From Porticoccaceae bacterium (GTDB lineage Bacteria > Pseudomonadota > Gammaproteobacteria > Pseudomonadales > Porticoccaceae), in the NCBI GenBank assembly GCA_029242085.1, contig JAQWUP010000045.1, forward strand, positions 1-42,160: a stretch of 42,160 bases of DNA. The letters run 5' to 3'. How positions within the stretch are numbered: the stretch's first letter is position 1; every line of letters begins with the position of its first letter. Shown in pieces: positions 8,352 to 16,812 of this stretch. The translations under genes were made by a program, and so were the position numbers. Below the pieces are notes generated by a model. The model had not been told where the DNA came from and ran no database searches. It saw only the letters and a program-made list of their open reading frames with translations.

Positions 8352-9848
8352 CTACTTCATAGTCGGCATGGAGAACATGGCGCCTTCCCGCACACCGGCC
8401 GAGGGCCAGCGCTGGGTGATGGTTTTGCGCTTGGTATAAAAGCGCACCGCATCTGGGCCGTAGGCATGGAGGTCACCAAACAGTGAGCGCTTCCAGCCGC
8501 CAAAGCTGTGGTAGGCAACAGGCACAGGCAGGGGAACATTGATACCCACCATGCCCACCAGTATCTGATCAGAGAAATAGCGTGCGGCTTCGCCGTCGCG
8601 GGTAAAGATACAGGTGCCATTGCCATATTCATGGTTATTAATAATATCCATGGCCTCTTGCATAGTATTAACTCGCACCACCTGAAGCACCGGACCAAAA
8701 ATTTCTGCCGCGTAGCTATCCATATCGACGGTGACATTGTCGATCAATGTGCCGCCGACAAAAAAGCCATTTTCATGGCCTTCGATCTGGGGATTGCGGC
8801 CGTCGACCACCACATTGGCACCCTGCTGTTCGGCACTATCAATAAAGCCCACCACCTTTTGTTGATGCTGTCTGGTAATCACGGGACCAAAGTCATTGCT
8901 GGCGTTGGTGCAGGGTCCCACCTTTAAATCCTGCATGGCAGTTTGCATCTTGCTGACCAGAGCATCTGCAGCCGCATCGCCCACGGCAACAGCCACGGAG
9001 AGGGCCATGCAGCGCTCGCCGGATGAACCAAAGGCTGCACCCAATAACTGGGCAACTGCATTGTCCATATCGGCATCGGGCATAACAATGGCGTGGTTTT
9101 TAGCGCCGCCCAAAGCCTGACAGCGTTTGCCATTGGCATTGGCGGTGCTGTAGATAGTTTCCGCAATAGGCGTGGAGCCAACAAAGCTGACCGCCTTGAT
9201 ATCCTCATGGTCAAGCAGGGCGTCAACCGCTTCTTTATCGCCATTGACGACATTCATCACACCATCGGGTAAGCCGGCCTCTTTTAACAGGGCGGCAATA
9301 AATAGCGTCGAGCTGGGATCGCGTTCAGAGGGTTTTAAAATAAAGCAGTTGCCGCACACAATCGCCATGGGATACATCCACAGTGGAACCATGGCAGGGA
9401 AGTTGAAGGGGGTAATACCGGCAACCACACCCAGAGGCTGATGCTCACTCCAGCTATCAATATTGGCGGCGACATTTTTGCTGTGCTCGCCTTTTAATAG
9501 TTCTGGTGCACAGCAGGCATATTCCACATTTTCGATGCCGCGCTGCAGTTCACCGGCGGCATCATGGCTGATCTTGCCATGCTCTGCCCCAATCAGAGCG
9601 CAGATTTCATCAGCATTTTGTTCCAACAATTGTTTAAATTTAAACATCACTCGCGCGCGCTTGATGGCCGGAGTATCGCGCCATTCGGGGTAGGCCGCCT
9701 GAGCTGCCGCAATAGCCTGCTCAACAGTGGCCCGTGATGCCAGGGCAACCTGCTTGCTGACCTCACCTGTGGCCGGATTGTATACGTCTTGGGTACGATC
9801 ATCGGCAGCGATAATCTCGCCGTTAATTAAATGTCCTACTACTGTCAT
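8352..9848 (-). CDS. dddC: Malonate-/methylmalonate-semialdehyde dehydrogenase, CoA-acylating (DddC)
   Basis: MmsA-type ALDH of 498 residues. It converts malonate semialdehyde (or methylmalonate semialdehyde) with CoA and NAD+ to acetyl-CoA (propionyl-CoA) and CO2. Seen: TPFNFP, LKPSERDP, FVGSTPIAE, the nucleophile Cys280 in GERCMALS, and MmsA signatures GGAKNHAIVMPDAD and VPLPVPVAYHSFGGWK. An upstream in-frame ATG (9902) would overlap dddB; GAGGA 8 nt before ATG 9848 fixes the start. Its place after the BCCT and Fe-ADH genes and opposite dddD matches dddC of the Marinomonas cluster, where it oxidises malonate semialdehyde made from DMSP-derived 3-hydroxypropionate. Without context it would be called mmsA. 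Confidence 0.93.
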   Translation of the reverse strand: MTVVGHLINGEIIAADDRTQDVYNPATGEVSKQVALASRATVEQAIAAAQAAYPEWRDTPAIKRARVMFKFKQLLEQNADEICALIGAEHGKISHDAAGELQRGIENVEYACCAPELLKGEHSKNVAANIDSWSEHQPLGVVAGITPFNFPAMVPLWMYPMAIVCGNCFILKPSERDPSSTLFIAALLKEAGLPDGVMNVVNGDKEAVDALLDHEDIKAVSFVGSTPIAETIYSTANANGKRCQALGGAKNHAIVMPDADMDNAVAQLLGAAFGSSGERCMALSVAVAVGDAAADALVSKMQTAMQDLKVGPCTNASNDFGPVITRQHQQKVVGFIDSAEQQGANVVVDGRNPQIEGHENGFFVGGTLIDNVTVDMDSYAAEIFGPVLQVVRVNTMQEAMDIINNHEYGNGTCIFTRDGEAARYFSDQILVGMVGINVPLPVPVAYHSFGGWKRSLFGDLHAYGPDAVRFYTKRKTITQRWPSAGVREGAMFSMPTMK

Positions 9849-9876
9849 TGTTTGGTCCTCAAAAATATAAATGGGT

Positions 9877-11034
9877 TTACCAGAGCTTTTTATAGATCTC
9901 AATGATCTCCTCTGCGCTGGGAACCCTTGGATTGTTGCCGGGAGATCCGGATGCCAGTGCCTGCTCAGCCATTACCTCGAGGTTATTAAAAAAGTGCTCA
10001 CGCTCAATCCCAAATTGTTCTGGTGTTGGCACCTGTAATTCTTGATTGATGGCATAGAGTTCGGCCATCAGTTTATTGTTGGCCTGATCGGTGCTGTCAG
10101 CCTCATTTGCTACACCCATGGCGCGAGCGCAGTCGGCATAGCGTTCCGCCGCGGCGGGAATGCTGTATTCAGTGACCATTGGTAGCAGCATGGCATTGGA
10201 GAGACCATGGGGCACATGGTAGAAGGCGCCGATAGGGCGCGACATACCATGGACCAGTGCCACCGAGGCATTGGAAAAGGCGATGCCAGCCAATGTTGAC
10301 CCGAGCATCATTTCTTCTCGTGCTCGCTGATCGCTGCCATCGTGAAATACTCTGCGCAGGTTGGGTGCTAGAAGTTTCATCGCTGCAATGGCCTGGCTGT
10401 CACTGTAGAGGCTGGCCTTCTTGCTGACATAGGCTTCCATGGCGTGAGTAAGGGCGTCGATACCTGTATCTGCGGTGGTGCGTGGAGGCACACTTAGGGT
10501 AAGGCTGTAATCTACGAGCGCGGCGGTGGGCATAAAACCAATCCCCACACAGAGCATTTTTTCATCATTGGACTCATCGGTAATAATGGTCACTCTGGTG
10601 CATTCAGAACCTGTGCCGGCCGTGGTAGGAATGGCAATAATAGGCAGGCCCGGCTCGGTTACCACTCGGGGGAATTTATAGTCGCGCATAACGCCACCGT
10701 ACTTACCCAAAATGGCAATGGCCTTGGCGCTGTCGATTGGACTGCCGCCGCCAACCGCAACAATGCTGTCATAGTCGCCGTTGCGGACCTGATCAACGCA
10801 GGCCTGAATCGAGCTGACAGTGGGCTCTGGTACCGTGTCTTGAAACACATCCGAGTCTATGCCAGCGCCACTGAGACTGTCTTGGACTGCGCCAACATAG
10901 CCCAACTGGACCATCATTCTGTCGGTAATAATTAAGGGTCGCTGACATTCCAGCGCCTTTACAATATTGCCAACTTCTTTGCTGGCGCCGTCGCCAACTT
11001 GCAGTATGCGCGGCAGAATTATCTGTGTAGACAT
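9877..11034 (-). CDS. dddB: Iron-containing alcohol dehydrogenase (DddB)
   Basis: Group III Fe-dependent ADH of 385 residues. The NAD-binding GGGSPIDSAKA motif is present, and the metal ligands fit the family: Asp and His in DTGIDALTHAMEAY, and two further His 14 residues apart in HGMSRPIGAFYHVPHG. Expected role: oxidation of 3-hydroxypropionate (or its CoA-derived product) to malonate semialdehyde. It lies 4 nt after dddT and 28 nt before dddC on the same strand, the order dddT-dddB-dddC known from Marinomonas. The ADH family is certain; the DddB role rests on context. Confidence 0.92.
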   Translation of the reverse strand: MSTQIILPRILQVGDGASKEVGNIVKALECQRPLIITDRMMVQLGYVGAVQDSLSGAGIDSDVFQDTVPEPTVSSIQACVDQVRNGDYDSIVAVGGGSPIDSAKAIAILGKYGGVMRDYKFPRVVTEPGLPIIAIPTTAGTGSECTRVTIITDESNDEKMLCVGIGFMPTAALVDYSLTLSVPPRTTADTGIDALTHAMEAYVSKKASLYSDSQAIAAMKLLAPNLRRVFHDGSDQRAREEMMLGSTLAGIAFSNASVALVHGMSRPIGAFYHVPHGLSNAMLLPMVTEYSIPAAAERYADCARAMGVANEADSTDQANNKLMAELYAINQELQVPTPEQFGIEREHFFNNLEVMAEQALASGSPGNNPRVPSAEEIIEIYKKLW

Positions 11035-11038
11035 AGAA

Positions 11039-12592
11039 TTACTCTTTAATTGTTATGTCAGATTTAGAGCTTGCAGGGTCGGTATACAGAGACCTAAGCA
11101 ATCCAAAAGCCGCCATTATTAAAACAATCGAAAACGGCAGTGCAGCTACAATTGAGGCGGTCTGCAGAGCCTTGAGGCCACCGGCATACAGCAATACTGC
11201 GGCCACAGCACCCACGGCGAGCCCCCAGAATACGCGGAAGCGCGGTGCCGGTTCTTCGTCGCCCATGGAGATTAATGTGCAGATCACCAATGTTGCCGAA
11301 TCGGCGGAAGTGACAAAGTAGGTGACCAACATAATGGTGCAGATTCCCGCCATGAGAGGGGTTAGCCACTGGCCTAGATTCATTAGATCAATGGTTTTAA
11401 ACAGTGCTGTGGTGGTGTCTTGATTGACCGCCTCGACCACGCCGCCTTCGCCAAATAGCTCGATATACATACCGGTATTGCCAAAGATGGTGATCCATAA
11501 AAGGGCCAGAGCAGTGGGAGCCAGCAGCACACCTAAAACAAACTCGCGCAGGGTGCGGCCACGAGAAATACGGGCGATAAACACAGCTACAAAGGGCGAC
11601 CAGGCGATCCACCAGCCCCAGTAAAAAATGGTCCACCAGCCCTGCCAGGGATCCGCCTTATCTGGATTGACCCACAGGGCCATGGCGGGTCCATTAATGA
11701 GGTAGTCGATGCTGTTATTAAATAGAGCCCTGAGCTGGTAGCCCGTCGGTCCAAAGATAAAGAACAGCGCTAGGATCAATAATGTAAGGCGCATATTAAA
11801 TACGCTGAGAATGCGAATGCCGCGGTTAACACCAGTCAGTACCGAGATGGTGGCGATAATCGAGATGCCGGCGATCAGAATCATTTGATTGCTAATGGCA
11901 ATGTCCATACCCAGCAGATAGTTAAGGCCAGCATTCATCTGTTGCGCGCCCAGGCCCAATGATGTGGCGATACCAAATACCGTGCCTATCACCGCCAGCA
12001 AATCGGCAATAAAACCAATCGGGCCATATATTCGTTCGCCAAAAATTGGGTAGAGGCTGGAGCGGATAGCCAGCGGCAGACCTTTGCGATAGGAAAAATA
12101 AGCTAGCGATAGCCCCAGCACCGCATAGAGTGCCCAGCCATGAAGGCCCCAGTGCATGACGGTGATCCGCATGGCAATGGTGGCAGCCTCTGGGGTCATA
12201 GACAGGGCCGGATCGAGAAATGGATTGGCCTGAAAATGTGCGATGGGCTCGGCAATACTATAAAAAAGAATCCCAATACCTATGCCAGCACCAAACAGCA
12301 TGGAAAACCAGGCGAATAGACCAAACTGCGGTTGGTCATTATCTGCGCCGAGTCGAATATTGCCAAAACGGCTAAAAACCAGATACAGGGAAAGCAACAA
12401 AAAGACATTCATCAGCCCGATGTAGTACCAAGCCAGTTCGCTGGAAATATAGTTTTTAGCGCTGTTGTACACCGAATCGGCGTACTGGGGGTCGACAATG
12501 GTGAAAATGACAAACCCTAGTACTAATAGCGCAGAACCTATGGCCATAACGGGATGAGCACCGGCTAAAAAGCCACTAGTTTGATGAGACAT
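11039..12592 (-). CDS. dddT: BCCT-family DMSP/betaine transporter (DddT)
   Basis: BCCT transporter of 517 residues with about 12 membrane segments. Unlike the first BCCT in the window it keeps the BetP-like features: a GAGIGIGILFYSIAEPIAHF glycine-rich TM3, and the TM8 tryptophan box FYWGWWIAWSPFVAVF followed by IARISRGRTLRE. These suggest Na+-coupled uptake of a glycine betaine-like substrate; DMSP is a close sulfonium analogue. AGGGGA 9 nt upstream supports ATG 12592. It is the first gene of the leftward DMSP operon and is divergent from dddD, from which it is separated by 310 bp. Confidence 0.92.
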   Translation of the reverse strand: MSHQTSGFLAGAHPVMAIGSALLVLGFVIFTIVDPQYADSVYNSAKNYISSELAWYYIGLMNVFLLLSLYLVFSRFGNIRLGADNDQPQFGLFAWFSMLFGAGIGIGILFYSIAEPIAHFQANPFLDPALSMTPEAATIAMRITVMHWGLHGWALYAVLGLSLAYFSYRKGLPLAIRSSLYPIFGERIYGPIGFIADLLAVIGTVFGIATSLGLGAQQMNAGLNYLLGMDIAISNQMILIAGISIIATISVLTGVNRGIRILSVFNMRLTLLILALFFIFGPTGYQLRALFNNSIDYLINGPAMALWVNPDKADPWQGWWTIFYWGWWIAWSPFVAVFIARISRGRTLREFVLGVLLAPTALALLWITIFGNTGMYIELFGEGGVVEAVNQDTTTALFKTIDLMNLGQWLTPLMAGICTIMLVTYFVTSADSATLVICTLISMGDEEPAPRFRVFWGLAVGAVAAVLLYAGGLKALQTASIVAALPFSIVLIMAAFGLLRSLYTDPASSKSDITIKE

Positions 12593-12902
12593 CGATATTT
12601 TTCCCCTGTGATTTTATTATTTTAGTTTTGTCTTATAACGATACGATTCTTATTGTTATGGATCTATATCCCCAGTGCAACCACTAAAAATTAGGGCGTT
12701 GACAGAGAATTATTTATGCCGCCATTAGCAAAATAATGCCATGCGATAAATCCATTAATGGTGGGCCCTGTAGCCCGGTTTTTCGGCCCATAGCCATAAA
12801 AAAATAATGGCCTCAGGGGCATTATTTGTTGCTGGTTTGGCGGCCACTTGGTTTCTATGATCGCGGCATCTCCAGACAGATGCTACAAACGGATTCAACG
12901 CT
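12593..12902. promoter_or_regulatory. dddT-dddD divergent promoter/operator region
   Basis: A 310-bp gene-free stretch between divergent genes, packed with symmetric sequence. Near dddT there is an imperfect inverted repeat, ATAACGAT (12635-12642) and ATTGTTAT (12652-12659), 9-nt spacer, 7 of 8 matching, resembling a LysR box. Nearer dddD the arms AAATAATGCC (12731-12740) and GGCATTATTT (12818-12827) are exact reverse complements, with a further AAATAATGGCC copy at about 12802-12812 and a perfect palindrome CCATTAATGG at 12752-12761. TGGGCC (12762-12767) and GGCCCA (12785-12790) can also pair. TATGAT (12856-12861) is a plausible dddD -10 with no good -35, as expected for an activator-dependent promoter. 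Confidence 0.6.
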
Positions 12903-15512
12903 ATGCAAGATCACAGTTATCTCCCTCTTTCAGGGATTCGGGTTATCGACTTCGGCCAGCAAATTGCCGGTCCTGCGGTGGCCATGGTACTGGCCGACCT
13001 CGGGGCTACGGTTATCCATATAGACCCGCCTACCGGTCCCCAGTGGAAGCATCAGGCCAACGCTATTTTGCATCGCAATAAACGCTGTCTGACTATCGAT
13101 CTAAAGAGTTCTCAGGGTCTAGATCAGGCCATGCAGTTGATTGATGAGGCAGATGTAGTGCTCGAGTCATTTCGTCCCGGTGTGATGCAGCGACTGGGTA
13201 TCGATTTCGCCCAGCTGCGCGCTAGCCGCTCTGAGCTGATTACATTATCCGTGCCCGGCTTTGCCAGTAATGATGTGTTGCGCAGTCAGTGGAAAGCCAC
13301 TGAAGCGGTGGTGGCTGCCACTGCTGGTGCCTTTACCGATATGGGTTTTAATCGCGTATTGATGGGTCTAAATCCCTGTTTTTCACCGTTGCCACTGGCG
13401 TCTTCCTATACCATCACTCTGGCGGCGAGCTCGGTTGTGCTGGCTTTACTGGCCAGGCAGAATTCCGGTTATGGCGACCATATTGAGGTGCCCGTAGTGG
13501 CGGCAATGATGGAGGGCCTCTCTTATAACTCCTATGAGGTGGCCGACCTGCCCGAGCGCTACAAGACTATGCGCGAGTTGGAGATAGAACATCGCCGAGC
13601 TACGGGTGTTGAGTTTGACCTCAGTTACGAGCAGTTACAGGAATATCTGGATCCTTTCTATCGCACTTACGAATGTGCTGATGGACGTATGTTTTATGTG
13701 GTCTGTCCCTCTCATCGCAACCATGCGCGGCGTTGCCTCGAGGCATTGGGCCTATATGATGAATTGCTGGCTGAGGGCATGCCAGAGGTGCAAGACTTAC
13801 ATCTGCCGCTCAGCGAGTGGGAGGCTGAAACCTCCTTGGGCGTCTATCCATTACCAAAAAAATGGGCCGATACTATCTCGGCAAAAATGAAGCTGGTGAT
13901 GTTGACCAAGACCTCTTCCGAGTGGGGAGTTATTTTTGGCGAAAGTCAGATTCCCGGGGCACCCCACAGAACAACCAAAGAGTGGGTTAATAGCCAGCAC
14001 TGCAATGATGCGGGCCTGATTGTAGAGGTGGACGATCCTGAGTACGGCTTGATGAAACAGCCGGGCCCGGTGGTCTGGTTAGAGGAGTCTGGCGATAAAA
14101 TGCTGACTCCCACACCGCGCCAATTTGTTTCCTTTGAGCAGGCATTGGCTGCGCTGATAAGCCTGAGATCTCAACCTATTTTGCAAGACCCTTGGGCTGA
14201 TACCTCTAAGGAATGGTTGCAGGGGCTGCGTGTTTTGGACCTGACCAATGTAATTGCCGGCCCCCATTCGACGGCATTTCTTGCGCGTTTTGGCGCCGAG
14301 GTGACCAAGGTTGAACCTGTGTTACCTATGTATGATCCGCTGATTGGAACTCTGTTTGCCTTCCAGGCCGATATGGGCAAGCGCAGTGCATTGATTGATA
14401 TTAATAGCACCGAGGGTCGCGAGGCGTTTAATCGGTTATTGCGCACCGTAGATCTGGTTGTGATCAATGCGCCAGATCGACAGATGAAACCATTGGGCCT
14501 AGACCATGACAGCCTGCAGGCGATCAATCCAGGTGTGCTGTTTTGTCGACTCGACTGTTTGGGCGGGCCATTGCCTGCACGGAAAACGGACTATATTGGC
14601 TACGACGATATTATTCAGGCCAACAGCGGTATTATGAGCCGCTTTGGTGGTGTCGACACGCCAGAAGAGCATGCCCACTTGGGAACGCTGGATGTTAACT
14701 GCGGCTTTGCCGGTGGTCTGGCGATGGCTGTGGCGCTTTATCACAAGGCAAAGACCGGTCAGGTGAGTCGTGGGCGCACATCATTGTCCGCGGTGACCAA
14801 TTTGGCACAGCTACCGTTTTGTTTTGATTACGCAGGTCTCGAAGACTTTAATGAGCCCTCGGGCCGTCAGGCCATGGGTAACCATGGGTTATCACATTTT
14901 TATGCCACCTCTGATGACTGGATATTTCTCGATGCCGATGATGCAGATATCAGTGCACTGGAATGCATAGAGGGCCTGCAGGGTATTGCGATCACTGCGG
15001 ATATTCAGATATTTTTGACTGTTGCCTTCCAACAGGCCTCGGCACAGACCTGGATAGCACGTTTGCTGGATGCTGATATTGCAGCAGCTCAGCCTCAATC
15101 GATTGAGACATTGCGAGCGCAATATGGCCGAATTGCCGATGGTACTGTGGGTGTTGAGCGCGGTAGCTTTGCCTTTTCAATCTACCCAGATCATCCCAGT
15201 GGTCATCAGCTAACTCAGATTGATCACTATGCAATTCGTCCCACCAATGCATCCATTTTGGCAGTCAGCCCGACTGAGGCTCATGGCCATTCTACCCGCG
15301 AGGTATTAGCTGATGTGGGCTATAGCGAAGTACAGATTGAATCACTGTTACAGCGGGGTATTGCGGGTCTAGGCTGGGGCAAGACATTTCTGCCTGCGGA
15401 TAGCGAGGGGCAGCCGCTTCCCGAATTAGACGGCCTTTTCAGCGCAGTGAATACAGAGACTGTAAGTTGGGTCGATACCGAGCCGACCGATGGAGATATC
15501 TTCATCACATAA
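12903..15512 (+). CDS. dddD: DMSP CoA-transferase/lyase DddD
   Basis: 869 residues made of two fused class III (CaiB/BaiF-type) CoA-transferase domains, the DddD arrangement. It would convert DMSP with an acyl-CoA donor to 3-hydroxypropionyl-CoA and release DMS. Domain 1 (about 8-400) begins LSGIRVIDFGQQIAGPAVAMVLADLGATVIHID; domain 2 (about 435-840) begins GLRVLDLTNVIAGPHSTAFLARFGAEVTKVEP. The catalytic Asp is Asp597 in LGTLDVNCG of domain 2, matching the essential Asp near 602 described for Marinomonas DddD. In domain 1 the equivalent site reads LASSYT, without Asp, as expected. The ribosome binding site is weak. The last 87 bp overlap an opposite-strand DksA-like gene. Carnitine CoA-transferase CaiB is a single domain, which argues against that alternative. 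Confidence 0.93.
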   Translation: MQDHSYLPLSGIRVIDFGQQIAGPAVAMVLADLGATVIHIDPPTGPQWKHQANAILHRNKRCLTIDLKSSQGLDQAMQLIDEADVVLESFRPGVMQRLGIDFAQLRASRSELITLSVPGFASNDVLRSQWKATEAVVAATAGAFTDMGFNRVLMGLNPCFSPLPLASSYTITLAASSVVLALLARQNSGYGDHIEVPVVAAMMEGLSYNSYEVADLPERYKTMRELEIEHRRATGVEFDLSYEQLQEYLDPFYRTYECADGRMFYVVCPSHRNHARRCLEALGLYDELLAEGMPEVQDLHLPLSEWEAETSLGVYPLPKKWADTISAKMKLVMLTKTSSEWGVIFGESQIPGAPHRTTKEWVNSQHCNDAGLIVEVDDPEYGLMKQPGPVVWLEESGDKMLTPTPRQFVSFEQALAALISLRSQPILQDPWADTSKEWLQGLRVLDLTNVIAGPHSTAFLARFGAEVTKVEPVLPMYDPLIGTLFAFQADMGKRSALIDINSTEGREAFNRLLRTVDLVVINAPDRQMKPLGLDHDSLQAINPGVLFCRLDCLGGPLPARKTDYIGYDDIIQANSGIMSRFGGVDTPEEHAHLGTLDVNCGFAGGLAMAVALYHKAKTGQVSRGRTSLSAVTNLAQLPFCFDYAGLEDFNEPSGRQAMGNHGLSHFYATSDDWIFLDADDADISALECIEGLQGIAITADIQIFLTVAFQQASAQTWIARLLDADIAAAQPQSIETLRAQYGRIADGTVGVERGSFAFSIYPDHPSGHQLTQIDHYAIRPTNASILAVSPTEAHGHSTREVLADVGYSEVQIESLLQRGIAGLGWGKTFLPADSEGQPLPELDGLFSAVNTETVSWVDTEPTDGDIFIT

Positions 15513-15770
15513 GGTGCAGTAACCGTAGTCACCGGCATCGATTCGGGCTAGGGCGCCGACAATTCTTGCCAGTTGCTGCTGGCGCCGGCGCGAGGCCTCT
15601 TGGGCCATCTGTGCCCCCTGCATAGCGTCTATTCTGGATAGCCTGCCGACCATGGACTGATCTAATTCTACTGGTTTGCAGGCATCTGCTGACAGGGCTT
15701 GCAGCTCTTGGAGTTCGCTGCGCAAATCGAGTAGCTGCTGACGAAAACTGTCCTGCAAAGAGGCGTCCAT
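15426..15770 (-). CDS. DksA/TraR-family C4 zinc-finger protein
   Basis: 114 residues. The N-terminal two thirds is predicted helical, rich in Gln, Arg and Leu (coiled-coil-like). The C terminus carries Cys85-x2-Cys88 and Cys106-x2-Cys109 with 17 residues between, the spacing of DksA/TraR zinc fingers (CTLCDEDISIGRLGIDPTYSLCIHC). Such proteins bind RNA polymerase in the secondary channel. It is shorter than DksA (about 150), closer to TraR-like or YbiI-like members. Its ATG overlaps the stop of the LysR gene (ATGA), so the two are translationally coupled. Its 3' 87 bp overlap the end of dddD on the other strand. Confidence 0.85.
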   Translation of the reverse strand: MDASLQDSFRQQLLDLRSELQELQALSADACKPVELDQSMVGRLSRIDAMQGAQMAQEASRRRQQQLARIVGALARIDAGDYGYCTLCDEDISIGRLGIDPTYSLCIHCAEKAV

Positions 15771-16741
15771 CAGATAGCCGGCATTTCTTCAATGGCATAG
15801 GCCTGCTGTTCTAGCCAGGGCGCTATGTGCATAAGTTGAGATATGACTTCGTCGCTATAAATACGCCGACAAATGGCTGCGACTTTATCTGGCACAGCCC
15901 CCAGTTCATTGGGGCGGCAGAGCATGGTTAGATGGCGCGCATTGGCGCCATTGGCCAACTGCATGACGCGAACCCCCTTAAGTAATTCAGGATAGCGCAC
16001 CATGCATAGCCCGGTGGTGATCGCCCAGCCCTGACCGGATTGCACAAAGCGCAACAAGGTTTGGGTGCTGTCCAGCTCATAGGCGACATTGAGATTAATC
16101 GACAGGCGTCGCGCAATCAGATTGGTCAAGGTACCTAGTCGTGAGCCTCTGGTGTAGTGAACAAAAGGCACATTCTCCGCCAGCCATTCAGGAGTAGCTG
16201 CGCCACTTTGGGCAAAGGTTTCTGGCACGATCATCACAAAGGGGTCGCGCAGAATAGGAAAACGCTGCAACTCTGGATGTTCATCTATAGGGTCGCTGGT
16301 AATCAATAGATCCAGATCGCGATTTAGTAGGTCCTGAGACAGAGACGAGCCGAGCCCAGTGCGCAGGCTTAATTTAGAGGTAAAAGGCTGTACCTGCTGC
16401 ATAAAGGCCAAGCCAGCCACATCGCAAAAGGAATCGATCATGCCAACATTCAGTGGCAGCAGCCCCCCGTTGGACAGCATGCGCATATCGGCGAGCATGC
16501 GCTGAGTATCGTTGATCACTTGCTGGGCATAGATTTTGAGCACCTGACCGCTGGGGGTTAGTTTAATGGGCCGCGCTCGGGTAATTACCAGCTGGGTTTC
16601 GGTTTGCTGCTCAATTTGCTTGAGGGTCTGGGACACTGCCGACTGGGTAATACCAAGACGCTCAGCGGCCTGCGTTAAAGTATCTGCTTCGCTAATGGCA
16701 GCGAATATTTTGAGTGCACCAATTTCTATATTGTTCTTCAT
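15770..16741 (-). CDS. LysR-family transcriptional regulator
   Basis: 323 residues: N-terminal HTH (residues about 8-65, LKIFAAISEADTLTQAAERLGITQSAVSQTLKQIE) and a LysR substrate-binding domain. It differs clearly from the GcvA-like LysR at 6631-7527. It lies downstream of and convergent to dddD, forms a two-gene unit with the DksA-like gene (ATGA overlap), and follows the sarcosine oxidase operon on the same strand, 71 bp after soxG. It could regulate dddD, the sox operon or neither. Nothing in the sequence decides this. Confidence 0.92.
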   Translation of the reverse strand: MKNNIEIGALKIFAAISEADTLTQAAERLGITQSAVSQTLKQIEQQTETQLVITRARPIKLTPSGQVLKIYAQQVINDTQRMLADMRMLSNGGLLPLNVGMIDSFCDVAGLAFMQQVQPFTSKLSLRTGLGSSLSQDLLNRDLDLLITSDPIDEHPELQRFPILRDPFVMIVPETFAQSGAATPEWLAENVPFVHYTRGSRLGTLTNLIARRLSINLNVAYELDSTQTLLRFVQSGQGWAITTGLCMVRYPELLKGVRVMQLANGANARHLTMLCRPNELGAVPDKVAAICRRIYSDEVISQLMHIAPWLEQQAYAIEEMPAI

Positions 16742-16812
16742 GAACCCGAGTATAGGGCAATGCGCGGACTAAAAGTTACATCTCAGCGGCATCTGCTTTT
16801 TGCCAGATAGGC

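Noticed and set aside
8352-9848. Valine-catabolism mmsA rather than dddC
   Set aside because: No other valine-degradation genes (mmsB, acyl-CoA dehydrogenase, enoyl-CoA hydratase) are adjacent, while dddT, dddB and dddD are. The biochemical reaction class is the same.
12818-12833. Possible sigma-54 (-24/-12) promoter before dddD, GGGGC...TTGCT
   Set aside because: The spacing between GG and GC is 11 nt, not the required 10, and no sigma-54 activator gene is nearby.
12903-15512. Carnitine CoA-transferase (CaiB) for the large CoA-transferase
   Set aside because: CaiB is a single-domain protein of about 400 residues; this one has two domains with the DddD active-site pattern and DMSP-cluster neighbours.
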